Source: Candidatus Obscuribacterales bacterium (GTDB lineage Bacteria > Cyanobacteriota > Vampirovibrionia > Obscuribacterales > Obscuribacteraceae). From it: 64,000 nt of DNA. Below, piece after piece: positions 8,239-16,428 of the stretch. Where the stretch lies: contig JAIEQI010000078.1 in NCBI GenBank assembly GCA_019747875.1, positions 1-64,000 on the forward strand, written 5' to 3'. The notes beneath the pieces are model-generated. The model made no database searches. It was not told where the DNA came from and saw only the letters and a list, made by a program, of their open reading frames with translations. Position 1 is the first letter of the stretch, and each line of letters starts with the position of its first letter. The translations under genes were made by a program, and so were the position numbers.

Positions 8239-11076
8239 TCAGCTCTGAGTTCCGCGTCGCTGGATTTGCGGTTTGAGCTGAACGAATCCAATAAGAAGCA
8301 AAAGCAGGGCTAACATTGAGCCGGCTACCATTATTTGCACCCCTGTCTTAAAAGTCATTGGCTCAAAACGCATCAAAACGAAGCTCTCGCCCGCGGGGAC
8401 CGCAACAGCTCGAAAAGCGAGATTAGCTGGCATTATTTCAACCTGATTGCCGTTGACCCAGGCATTCCAACCTGGATAAAACGTATCCGTCAAAACCAGC
8501 AATCCAGGCTCTACGGTGCGACACTGAAGTAAGATTGAATCACTTGCATCATCAAGTATTCGAACGGAATCTGTTTCATCAACTTGACGCTGGTTCTGGG
8601 CAAGCACTTTCTTCGGGAGCTCGACGCTGTTTGATTCCAAAATGACCCTCTTTCGAGGATCAAATTTGGGATCTTGTATGGACTGCCTCGACTCCTCGGG
8701 AGAGCCTACGATATGGAAATCATGTACAACATACGCTCGCTTTAGCGCGGAATTGTTTTTATAAAGTCGAAAACCATCTGACCCTGTTTCGCGCAACGAA
8801 AATCTCGGAACAGAGTTCGAAGCGATCGAATCATTCTGAATCCGAATCTCGCCAAGCAGCAGCCCTGGACCAAAAGGCGTCTGATATGAACCCTTAAGGT
8901 GGAACGGTTCTTCATGAGCATTCGGTGACAAAGCAAGGAAAATGCGGAATGCATCCCCGATTTTAAACCTTCCTAGTGGCAGTGCTTTGCGAATTGAGAA
9001 TGTGGCATCATCAATCTTTTCGGCATATTCACCAGGAATCCATTTAGAGCTAGTTACGGCACGATTAGAAGGATCAGTCACAAAAAACTTTGGACTGTAA
9101 TAGATGTATTTGGGTGCGGACTTTAGTTTCAACGTGACATTGATATTATTCTCAACTGGATCATAATCAATCAGTGCACCTCCGAGAATCAGCCCTGGAA
9201 CCAATTCCATGCCCTCAATGCTTTTATTTTGGAGAAACTGATAAGCTTGAGAGTTGGCTTCTCCCGAATTAGTAGAGTTGAGATCCTCAATACCGGCATC
9301 GGTAAGAACATAGTCCACACTTGCCAGGTCATAGAACCGATTTAGCTGTGACGGAGCATATTGCATTGGTCCGAACTTCATCTGGATGCCGCAGAGTTTG
9401 ACAAATTCAAATACTCGCTTCGGATGAATTGGGTAAAGGGATCGAAGATCGCTGATTCCATAAATAATATTCGTATGTGGATGAAAGAATGTATTCCCGG
9501 TCGCGATCATGCGAGCGGCAGGGCTTTTCACTGGCTGAAGATAAGCAGGCAAGTTCCTGTATCGAAACACCTCATGAATCGGCAATTCGGTAGGAATCAG
9601 GCTTGCTAAAAGCCAAAGATTTGCAAACACAAGACCGAGTAACACAAATTGATTTCTGAAGTATGCCAGTGCAAAGATCAAGATCCCTAGCAAAACGAAG
9701 ACCCCACTAACAAAGGCATTGCTTACATGAATGGCTAAAGGGTGATGTTCAATAGTTTGCACACAAACTAGCGATGGAACCAAGACAAGCAACACAGCAA
9801 AGAATGCATTCTTCTGGTTGATCTTCTTGCTAAACAACAGCTCCAGACCAAGCGCACAAAGTAAACAATGCAGGAAGAGAAAGACGGACAAGAAATACTC
9901 CGGACCGATCCAAACCAGAGGAGACAAATCGCACAGGTCCTTAAAGAAAGCAGGGCGGCAAGCCAAAAGAATGCTAACAAAATATGTAATTGCAAGCACA
10001 AAGCGATATCGGAAAAACGCAAAAAAGCCAACAAGCAGAGAAGCTCCGAGCACAGGTCCAACGTAGGCGCGGAAACCGCTTACGGGGAGTATTAGATCCG
10101 CAAACAATTCCGGCAGTCCGAGATACGCAGAATCCAACCCTATAAATTTGTAGGAGGCCCCATTGCAAATGAATTCAAACAGTCCTAGAAACAACGGAGC
10201 AGCGATCGCGAAAGTAATCGCGCTGGCTCCCAAAACACAAACAAACCAGCGACGTACAGAAAGAATTGAGCGCGGTTCTAAAATGCGCGGTTCTAAAATG
10301 CTCGGTTCTATTTTGATGCTCGGTCCGATCCCGGGAGCGCCGGCATCTTGCCGGCTTCGCTCATTGCGGGTTTCCGATAAGGAGAAAACGAATCCAAGCA
10401 AGATCGCAAAAGCAAAGGTCTCAGGATGCATTTCGTAGGCAATGGCACCGCATGTAATACCAACCAGAGTGGTAACCAACAAGCACGGTCGCCTGCTCAT
10501 CCAGAGAAACAGAAGGACAACCCACGGATAAAAGAAGTAGTTTCCACACAAATCCAAAACGTTTAGACAGCGAGGACAGAACATAAAGGCAGTACCGGCA
10601 GCAAAGGCGGCGATTGACCCAAAACCGATCATGCGCGCAACAAGAAACATCCCCACGCCACTGGCAGCTAGCTTGAAGAGGAGCCCCAATTCGTATGCGT
10701 GGGCAGAAGAAGCCGGGAACAGCTTTCGATAGGTGCTCCAGGCTAAAGTTTGGAATTCCGCGAAAAACGGTCGTCCGCAAGCAGAGAGATTGTTCCATAA
10801 AGGAACCTCACCGGACGCCTGGGATGACAGCGCGAATACCTCATTTGGTACGTGAGTGACAACAGAGCTGCAATCACCCGTGTACAAAGCAGGATACTTC
10901 CAGCCCAGGTTCTGCCAGGAATCGATCGAGGCAAGCATATTCAATTTGGAAATTGCCTTGTCAGGTGAACTGATAACCGGCCAGAAGGCGACCGACAAAA
11001 TCCCCAGCATCAATATCAAAAGAGCAGCATCAGAAAACCTGGGTGATCTTATAAATGGAATGGACTGAAGATTCAT
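8239..11076 (-). CDS. YfhO-family large membrane protein (copy 1)
   Basis: 945 aa with about a dozen N-terminal membrane helices (to about residue 490), a long extracytoplasmic region, and a last helix near the C-terminus. The segment FYPGWNAWVNG, followed by ANLAFRAVAVPAG, is the C-terminal hallmark of YfhO proteins, which form a GT-C-like family implicated in glycosylating envelope polymers with lipid-linked sugars. AAGGA precedes the ATG by 3 nt. Around residues 240-265 the protein carries an insertion coded by a palindromic repeat (SRQDAGAPGI) followed by a 15-bp triplicate repeat (EPSIL-EPRIL-EPRSIL), placed in a loop between helices. It converges on the upstream SGNH gene with a 15-bp gap. 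A second YfhO gene lies at 53874-56750. Confidence 0.88.
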   Translation of the reverse strand: MNLQSIPFIRSPRFSDAALLILMLGILSVAFWPVISSPDKAISKLNMLASIDSWQNLGWKYPALYTGDCSSVVTHVPNEVFALSSQASGEVPLWNNLSACGRPFFAEFQTLAWSTYRKLFPASSAHAYELGLLFKLAASGVGMFLVARMIGFGSIAAFAAGTAFMFCPRCLNVLDLCGNYFFYPWVVLLFLWMSRRPCLLVTTLVGITCGAIAYEMHPETFAFAILLGFVFSLSETRNERSRQDAGAPGIGPSIKIEPSILEPRILEPRSILSVRRWFVCVLGASAITFAIAAPLFLGLFEFICNGASYKFIGLDSAYLGLPELFADLILPVSGFRAYVGPVLGASLLVGFFAFFRYRFVLAITYFVSILLACRPAFFKDLCDLSPLVWIGPEYFLSVFLFLHCLLCALGLELLFSKKINQKNAFFAVLLVLVPSLVCVQTIEHHPLAIHVSNAFVSGVFVLLGILIFALAYFRNQFVLLGLVFANLWLLASLIPTELPIHEVFRYRNLPAYLQPVKSPAARMIATGNTFFHPHTNIIYGISDLRSLYPIHPKRVFEFVKLCGIQMKFGPMQYAPSQLNRFYDLASVDYVLTDAGIEDLNSTNSGEANSQAYQFLQNKSIEGMELVPGLILGGALIDYDPVENNINVTLKLKSAPKYIYYSPKFFVTDPSNRAVTSSKWIPGEYAEKIDDATFSIRKALPLGRFKIGDAFRIFLALSPNAHEEPFHLKGSYQTPFGPGLLLGEIRIQNDSIASNSVPRFSLRETGSDGFRLYKNNSALKRAYVVHDFHIVGSPEESRQSIQDPKFDPRKRVILESNSVELPKKVLAQNQRQVDETDSVRILDDASDSILLQCRTVEPGLLVLTDTFYPGWNAWVNGNQVEIMPANLAFRAVAVPAGESFVLMRFEPMTFKTGVQIMVAGSMLALLLLLIGFVQLKPQIQRRGTQS
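10270..10314. repeat. Three tandem 15-bp units inside the YfhO gene
   Basis: Units at 10270-10284 and 10285-10299 are identical (gcgcggttctaaaat). The third, 10300-10314, begins gctcggttcta and then diverges. They are in frame with the gene and encode EPRIL-type pentapeptides. They lie immediately beside the palindromic repeat at 10327, which suggests local slippage or an insertion hot spot. Confidence 0.9.
10327..10358 (+). repeat. REP-like palindrome R1 inside the YfhO gene
   Basis: GGAG (10334-10337), C, then arms GCCGGC (10339-10344) and GCCGGC (10350-10355) around loop ATCTT. The 32-bp core recurs at four other loci in this window. Here it is translated, on the opposite strand, as SRQDAGAPGI. 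Confidence 0.9.
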
Positions 11077-11184
11077 CGTCCTTAAAAGGCGTTTATGTCA
11101 CATGCCGAGCGGTGGCGGCGCAGGGATACGCCACAATGTAAGCACGTTCGAAGCCTAATGAACAGCTAATCCTAAATCCAAGAC

Positions 11185-11997
11185 TTACACAGAAAACTCG
11201 AGAGGATTTTCTGCTTTGTCGAAGTAGCGCTTCAATCCGCGCGACTCAAGCTCATTAAGGAGTTCAAGAGCGCGAGCCATGTTCAAGACCTGAGTGCTCT
11301 TGGTCCAGGCAACATATGCGATTGCTCCACCGAATAGGGCACCGGCGAATCCGCCAAGCATTGCCCCGGCTGCGGCGCCTACCCAGCCAACGACCTTGGA
11401 GAACGCGGCATCATTTACGCGGGCAGCCAAATAGCTCAGCTGGAGCGGTCTGTAAAAATCGCTTGGCTTTAGTGTATGCAGTTCATTGACGTGAAGGTCA
11501 GGAAAGCCCAACTCTTTGCGAACGCGGAGTGCAGTGACGATGAATTTAATGCCGCTGGCACAAGGGTTTGCGGTGGAAAAGCGGTTAAAATCCTCGCCGC
11601 GAATATAGCCATCACGTCCGGCGAATCCTGAATTGGCGCAGCGCTCCAGCAAATCGATTAGCTTGGACCAAAGGACATCAGTCGTAAACTTCAGAGCATG
11701 TAAGTGGGACAAGTCATTGGCTGCATCACTCAAAACCGCCTTGTCGCTGCTTCCAAACGCTAATGTCTCTATTAGGGCAAAATTGTCGCGAACCAGCTTC
11801 GCCGCGCTTCTTTCGGAGGCTGAAAGCTCTGGGTTTGCCAGCTCCCGCTCCAAATGTTCGGTGCTCATGTAGGGCAACGCCGGGAGGCGGTTTAGCGGGT
11901 CGACCGTTCTGGCAGCTCTACCCAAGCTTGCCATGTTGGGATCGCTCTTCAAGTAGGCCTGCTGTGCTTTACTAAGATTTTGCACGCCGATAGTCAT
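11185..11997 (-). CDS. Hypothetical EF-hand-like protein with C-terminal glycine-zipper membrane segment
   Basis: 270 aa from the ATG at 11997. The frame stays open to 12141, but the extra residues look unlike a coding N-terminus. A soluble alpha-helical region is followed by an EF-hand-like loop (GRDGYIRGEDF, residues 127-137) that keeps Asp, Gly and a hydrophobic residue but not all calcium ligands. A glycine-rich hydrophobic stretch (VGAAAGAMLGGFAGALFGG, about residues 209-227) looks like a glycine zipper that could insert into a membrane. I do not recognise the family. It sits alone between a YfhO gene and a GT-C gene on the same strand, with no obvious link to polysaccharide synthesis. 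No clear ribosome binding site decides the start. Confidence 0.7.
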   Translation of the reverse strand: MTIGVQNLSKAQQAYLKSDPNMASLGRAARTVDPLNRLPALPYMSTEHLERELANPELSASERSAAKLVRDNFALIETLAFGSSDKAVLSDAANDLSHLHALKFTTDVLWSKLIDLLERCANSGFAGRDGYIRGEDFNRFSTANPCASGIKFIVTALRVRKELGFPDLHVNELHTLKPSDFYRPLQLSYLAARVNDAAFSKVVGWVGAAAGAMLGGFAGALFGGAIAYVAWTKSTQVLNMARALELLNELESRGLKRYFDKAENPLEFSV

Positions 11998-12393
11998 TAC
12001 GCACACCCATTGGTTCCACAATACCAAGATAAGGCTTTTGCCGATTCCTGTGACTGTATAATCCAACGAACTTTCCGGCTGAATCGCTGCATAATCAAGC
12101 AGGCTTACTGTGTATTCCAACAGGTACGGACTGCAGGCCACCCCTCGGGAGCCTGGCGGGACTTAGCAGTCCCAGCTCCGCCAGCCCAGAAGACCGCCGA
12201 TCTTCAAAGTTCAGGAGCTCGACGAGGGTCAAATCTAACCCCAGTCAAGCTTTTAGCTCTTTTTGTTGGACACTGCGGTATGTTCGAGAGGATTGCAAGT
12301 TCGAAGCCGCCAAGTCCTTGCGAGCAATCGCAAAATTCGGCTCAAAAAGTCGATGCCGGCAAGGAGCTCCAAGATCGAAGCGAACTTCAAAGT
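11998..12393. other. Gene-free stretch with one palindrome
   Basis: Between the EF-hand-like gene and the end of the next GT-C gene, both on the minus strand. Apart from the palindrome at 12148-12184, I see no convincing gene or terminator. The plus-strand open frame through this region has atypical composition and no ribosome binding site. Confidence 0.6.
12148..12184 (+). repeat. REP-like palindrome R4 (GGAG head)
   Basis: GGAG at 12148-12151, C, then outer arms CTGGCGG (12153-12159) and CCGCCAG (12178-12184) with an inner GACT/AGTC pairing and a small bulge. The order of head tetranucleotide followed by imperfect palindrome matches REP elements mobilised by RAYT transposases. It lies between genes. 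Confidence 0.7.
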
Positions 12394-14349
12394 CTATTGA
12401 GCTTCCCGCTTCAAAACGTACAATTTCCGTTCTGCCATCTTTACCCAGCTGAAGTACGGCTGGGCTTTTAGAACTCTAAATGGGTACCGAGCTGACGGCA
12501 TGTTTGAAGAAATGACGTAATCCTCCCCACTAACAGGCCACCATCTTAGATTCCTTGTCAGGTCATCGCCTCGGGTAGATTGCAAATACTCAGCTCTACC
12601 TCCCACTTGCTGCCAGTAATTCTGTAAGTTCGAGTTGTGCCAGAGGTTGTAATCCCACCCTCCATCAATCCGAAGAGGGCTTACCCCTGAATTCTCTAGG
12701 TCAGATAGAGCTAGCATTCTCGCTCTTGAAGCTTCCAAACAATCTTGAATTGCTACCGTCGAACTGAACATGACCAGTGCGAGAAACACACACGCAGTGA
12801 CGCTAGACAGTGTTGGCTTCCATCTCACTTTGAAGATGGCTAAATTCCATATGTTGCTAAGCCGCGCAAAGACGAAGAACAAGAATGGCAAAGCGACCAA
12901 ATAATATCTGTCGAAGTCTCGAAAGATTGCCATCGCGAAAACAGCTGGCAAACTTACTAAAAAGCAGCCTGCAATTAACAAATCGCTCCTAGCAATAGAA
13001 GCCGGCAAGATGCCGGCGCTCCCGGAATCGAACCCAACTCCAAAGAGCGAATCGCTCTGTGCTTGTCCCGTTCCAAAAAAGAACTTGCCGTCTCTCTTCG
13101 CCACACGCAGCCGTCGTTTTGTCGCAGAAAAATAAGAGCTTATAAGTTTAATGGAAAGTAGTCCTGCGATAGCCACGATCGGGGTGAGCAGAACAGGAAA
13201 GGAGTAATGGTAATTTCCCACTATCGATAGAGGGCAAATAAATGGCGGCCAGAAAATGTTTCCTGCAAAAGGAAATAGTTTGTGCTCCACGCAAATGAGA
13301 GCAGTCAGCCCAATCAAGAAAACATAAGTTGCAGGACGAACTGCACAGGTGAAAAAACGAGCGAATAGAAAGCGCCCCCGCAGAGGAGCAGAGCCCATAA
13401 ACAAAGCAATCGCCGGAATTGAAAAATACGCCAAGTAACAAGTCATTGACGAAGTCAATCCGAAAACTCGACTCCAAAAAAGTACCGGGGCGTGCACCAG
13501 TTGATCGCGCAACCTTGCAAACTCAATTTGATACGTGTTTATAGCCACATGCGTCAGACTCTCATGGTTGGAAACATAAGTGATGCAAACAGCAAAAAGA
13601 CACGGAAGCAGAACTTGAGTAAAAAGCAATCCCAACCTTTTCGACAAAGGTTTGGTAATTAGAAATGGGCTAACGGCCGCTGGCAAAGCAAAAACCAAAT
13701 ATACCTGTCTTATGCAAATGGCAGCATCAAGGAAGATAGACGCGAGAATCAAAAGTGCCAACGATTTTTTCTTCAATGCCTTCAGTGTGAAAAGGAAAAA
13801 GAAATTGCATAAGGTCAACGCTGGAACATCTGTCATAAACGAGAAATTCAGCAGAAAGAAAATCGGCGAAAAGGCAAAATTGAGAGTAATGAAACTGGAG
13901 ATAGCACGAGAAGCGCCGCACTCTCTGAGGCTTGTCCAGAACGAAACAATGGCCAGCGCGCCCCAACTGAGGGAGAAGAGGTGCAGCACCTGTAGGCTGA
14001 AACCGAAGATTTTTGAAACGAGAGCACCCAAAATTATGTGCAAATAGCAAGCGGAGCAACTACCTTCAAGAGTCAAACGCCCCGTGTCGAGGAACGTGCG
14101 AACAGCCTTGCCATAGACCCAATCATCGTTGAGTGTAAATTCGCCTAAAGGGTTTACGGCAAATACGGCCAGAACATAGATAGTCAGCAAGACGGCAATG
14201 TGTTTAATCGCCCCTCGTGTTGGCTTTGCTTCGCTAGACGAAGATAAATTTGGTGGAACAGATTTAGCTTCTGAGAATGATTTTTGATGCTGCGCACGAG
14301 AACCAGAAGCAAAAGCATCCGCTTCTTCAGGTCTTTCATCAGTGGTCAC
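12394..14349 (-). CDS. GT-C-type membrane glycosyltransferase-like protein, NDDW family (copy 3)
   Basis: 651 aa; third member of the NDDW family. The N-terminus is polar (about 46 residues), the first helix is followed by NDDW (residues 74-77), then NFSFMTDVPA, and the C-terminus has SRARM followed by LRIDGGWDYN, matching the motif pair of the other two copies. Residues about 441-451 (DSGSAGILPAS) are encoded by a palindromic repeat inserted in a cytoplasmic-looking loop. The start is GTG at 14349; GAGGAA lies rather far upstream (about 17 nt), so the start is not certain. Predicted role: transfer of a lipid-linked sugar outside the inner membrane. Acceptor unknown. Confidence 0.87.
   Translation of the reverse strand: MTTDERPEEADAFASGSRAQHQKSFSEAKSVPPNLSSSSEAKPTRGAIKHIAVLLTIYVLAVFAVNPLGEFTLNDDWVYGKAVRTFLDTGRLTLEGSCSACYLHIILGALVSKIFGFSLQVLHLFSLSWGALAIVSFWTSLRECGASRAISSFITLNFAFSPIFFLLNFSFMTDVPALTLCNFFFLFTLKALKKKSLALLILASIFLDAAICIRQVYLVFALPAAVSPFLITKPLSKRLGLLFTQVLLPCLFAVCITYVSNHESLTHVAINTYQIEFARLRDQLVHAPVLFWSRVFGLTSSMTCYLAYFSIPAIALFMGSAPLRGRFLFARFFTCAVRPATYVFLIGLTALICVEHKLFPFAGNIFWPPFICPLSIVGNYHYSFPVLLTPIVAIAGLLSIKLISSYFSATKRRLRVAKRDGKFFFGTGQAQSDSLFGVGFDSGSAGILPASIARSDLLIAGCFLVSLPAVFAMAIFRDFDRYYLVALPFLFFVFARLSNIWNLAIFKVRWKPTLSSVTACVFLALVMFSSTVAIQDCLEASRARMLALSDLENSGVSPLRIDGGWDYNLWHNSNLQNYWQQVGGRAEYLQSTRGDDLTRNLRWWPVSGEDYVISSNMPSARYPFRVLKAQPYFSWVKMAERKLYVLKREAQ
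12998..13029 (-). repeat. REP-like palindrome R1 inside GT-C gene (copy 3)
   Basis: The same 32-bp core as at 10327, on the minus strand, with one mismatch (ccgga where the others have cccgg). Here it lies in the coding direction and reads DSGSAGILPAS. Confidence 0.9.
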
Positions 14350-14706
14350 AGAGTGCGAAATTTAAATTTCCTCATTCCATCGCATGCCATGCCCTCGGCT
14401 AACACACTTACTTGGCAGCTGGGATAATAGTAATAGCTAGCGTGGAAATAGATTGGAAATTGAAGTTATGTCTTGCTGATTTCTGACTATTAATCTCATC
14501 AAATTCGAGATCAAACATTCAAACAAGTTGACCTAGAACTTTAGTGGAATTTTAGATTTCAAAAAGCCAATATGATCTCCATCGCGGATCTCGCTTCACC
14601 ACTTGCGTTAGGCGTCCTCTCATCAGCTGGATAACGATAGAATAGGCTTTTTCAAGCGAACCTCAATTTATTGTCAAGATCGCTGGCTGAATTGCTGCTA
14701 GCATAG
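14350..14706. other. Divergent intergenic region, likely promoters for the export operon
   Basis: 357 bp between a minus-strand GT-C gene and the plus-strand wzm-like gene. A TTGACC at 14528-14533 is followed after 17 nt by TTTAGA (14551-14556), a weak sigma-70-like pair pointing towards wzm. Nothing else stands out. Confidence 0.4.
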
Positions 14707-15606
14707 ATGGCTGCCATTTTTCGGGTTTTCATAGTGACAGTTGCGCAAATCAAGGAAAGACCGGCCAGTCTGCCAAAAGCCAAAACCGAAATCGAACCAC
14801 AGAAGATATCTCTTTGGGACGATCTCGCTGAGTTTTGGAAACAACGGACAGTGCTTGTTCTTCTAACTAAACGAGACATTTCTAGTCGGCATAAAGGTTC
14901 GATGCTGGGCAAGCTTTGGCCGATTTTGCATCCGATGGGACAGTTGTGCATCTACACATTTGTGTTCTCCATAATCCTCAAAATCAAGTTTGGTACAAGC
15001 TCCAGCACAGAGAATTTTGCGATTTACCTGATGACAGGCATGATTCCGTGGGCAATATTTTCGGAATCGGTCTCACGGGCATGCACAGTGATTCTTGAAA
15101 ACCCAAATCTGATTACCAAAGTGGTTTTTCCCACCGAGATCCTTCCACTGGTGAACGTGGCATCAGCACTGAGCACACAAGCACTGGCATTCAGCGTGCT
15201 GGTTGTCAGCTCATTTCTTGTCACCGGACAAATTCACAGCACGATCTGCTGGATACCGCTGGTTATCGTGCCATTGGTGTTTTTCTCAGCAGGACTTAGT
15301 TGGCTCCTGGCCAGCTTGGGTGTATTTGTAAGAGATACCCGCCATATACTGAATTTGACCTTACAGGCTGGCATGTATGCCACGCCAATCTTCTATCCTA
15401 CGTCTTCTATTCCAAGCGAGTTGAAGTGGATAGCACAACTAAATCCACTTGCCGGTATTATCGATGATTTGCGCCGCACATTGATCGAAGGAAGATCACC
15501 AAACTGGGAGAGCTTTCTAGCTTATTCAGCTATTTCGACGACAGTTCTAGTTCTCGGTTTGATTTTCTTTCTTAAAACGAAACGAACCTTTGCAGACGTG
15601 ATGTAG
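14707..15606 (+). CDS. wzm: ABC-2 type polysaccharide export permease (Wzm-like)
   Basis: 299 aa. The N-terminal cytoplasmic segment ends in an amphipathic region (LTKRDISSRHKGSMLGKLW, residues 55-73) typical of Wzm/TagG permeases, followed by six membrane helices with the conserved FSESVSRACTVILENPNLI and YATPIFYP segments. With the ATPase 10 nt downstream it would form the inner-membrane exporter for an undecaprenyl-linked glycan. No ribosome binding site is clear at the ATG at 14707, so a start slightly downstream is possible. Head of a four-gene operon: permease, ATPase, aminotransferase, glycosyltransferase. Confidence 0.92.
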   Translation: MAAIFRVFIVTVAQIKERPASLPKAKTEIEPQKISLWDDLAEFWKQRTVLVLLTKRDISSRHKGSMLGKLWPILHPMGQLCIYTFVFSIILKIKFGTSSSTENFAIYLMTGMIPWAIFSESVSRACTVILENPNLITKVVFPTEILPLVNVASALSTQALAFSVLVVSSFLVTGQIHSTICWIPLVIVPLVFFSAGLSWLLASLGVFVRDTRHILNLTLQAGMYATPIFYPTSSIPSELKWIAQLNPLAGIIDDLRRTLIEGRSPNWESFLAYSAISTTVLVLGLIFFLKTKRTFADVM

Positions 15607-15616
15607 AGGTGGATTC

Positions 15617-16402
15617 ATGCAAACTGAAGCAAAAACAAATAACGTACTAGGAATCCCTGAACCAAAGCCATCGGTAGAGGTTCTGAATATTTCGAAGTGC
15701 CACAAAATCTACGCTAAGCCCGTGGACAGATTGAAAGAACTTGTATTGCAGAACAAGGTTTCTTTCCACCAAGATTTCTGGGCATTGAATGACGTCTCCA
15801 TTACCTTTCCAAAAGGATGGTTAGTGGTCTTGCTTGGTCCAAACGGCTCAGGTAAATCAACACTCCTGCAAATAATTGCTGGGACAATGCAACCAACGTA
15901 TGGAAGAGTAAACAAATCCGGACGTGTCACTGCCATTTTGGAGTTAGGTGCTGGGTTTCAACATGAATACACCGGCAGAGAGAACGTCATGTTATATGGA
16001 CTGCTTCTGGGAATCTCTGAAAAAGAGATGGAGTCCTATCTGCCAAAAATCATTGAGTTTGCTGAGATAGGCGAGTTCTTAGACCGACCGGTAAAAACCT
16101 ATTCAAGTGGCATGGTCGTTAGACTTGCCTATGCCTGTGCGACCGCCGTAAATCCAGATATTCTGATCGTGGACGAAGCTCTCGCGGTTGGTGACATTCG
16201 TTTTCAGCAAAAGTGCTTCCAAAAAATCTATGACATACAATCCAAAGGCGCAACGGTCATATTGGTGACACATGATTTGGAGGCAGCAAAACATGGACAC
16301 AAAGCCATACTTCTAAACAAAGGTAGCATTCTTTGCGAAGGACCTCCAGCAGAGGTCATTCCGCTCTACAAAAAAATCATGCTGGACGAGCCATCGGAGT
16401 GA
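15617..16402 (+). CDS. wzt: ABC transporter ATP-binding protein for polysaccharide export (Wzt-like)
   Basis: 261 aa. Walker A GPNGSGKST (74-82), signature YSSGMVVRL (162-170), Walker B ILIVDE (182-187) and H-loop His219 are all intact. The insertion before Walker A with KELVLQNK and FWALNDVS is typical of the TagH/Wzt subfamily. The protein ends about 40 residues after the H-loop, so the C-terminal carbohydrate-binding domain that some Wzt proteins use to read a capped non-reducing end is absent. AGAGGTGG lies at the proper distance before the ATG. It pairs with the upstream permease. Confidence 0.94.
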   Translation: MQTEAKTNNVLGIPEPKPSVEVLNISKCHKIYAKPVDRLKELVLQNKVSFHQDFWALNDVSITFPKGWLVVLLGPNGSGKSTLLQIIAGTMQPTYGRVNKSGRVTAILELGAGFQHEYTGRENVMLYGLLLGISEKEMESYLPKIIEFAEIGEFLDRPVKTYSSGMVVRLAYACATAVNPDILIVDEALAVGDIRFQQKCFQKIYDIQSKGATVILVTHDLEAAKHGHKAILLNKGSILCEGPPAEVIPLYKKIMLDEPSE

Positions 16403-16428
16403 ATCCGAAGAGGAGACTTTTTACAGAA

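Noticed and set aside
11980..12471. 163-codon plus-strand frame
   Set aside because: Overlaps the ends of two minus-strand genes, has no ribosome site, and the sequence across the palindrome is not protein-like.
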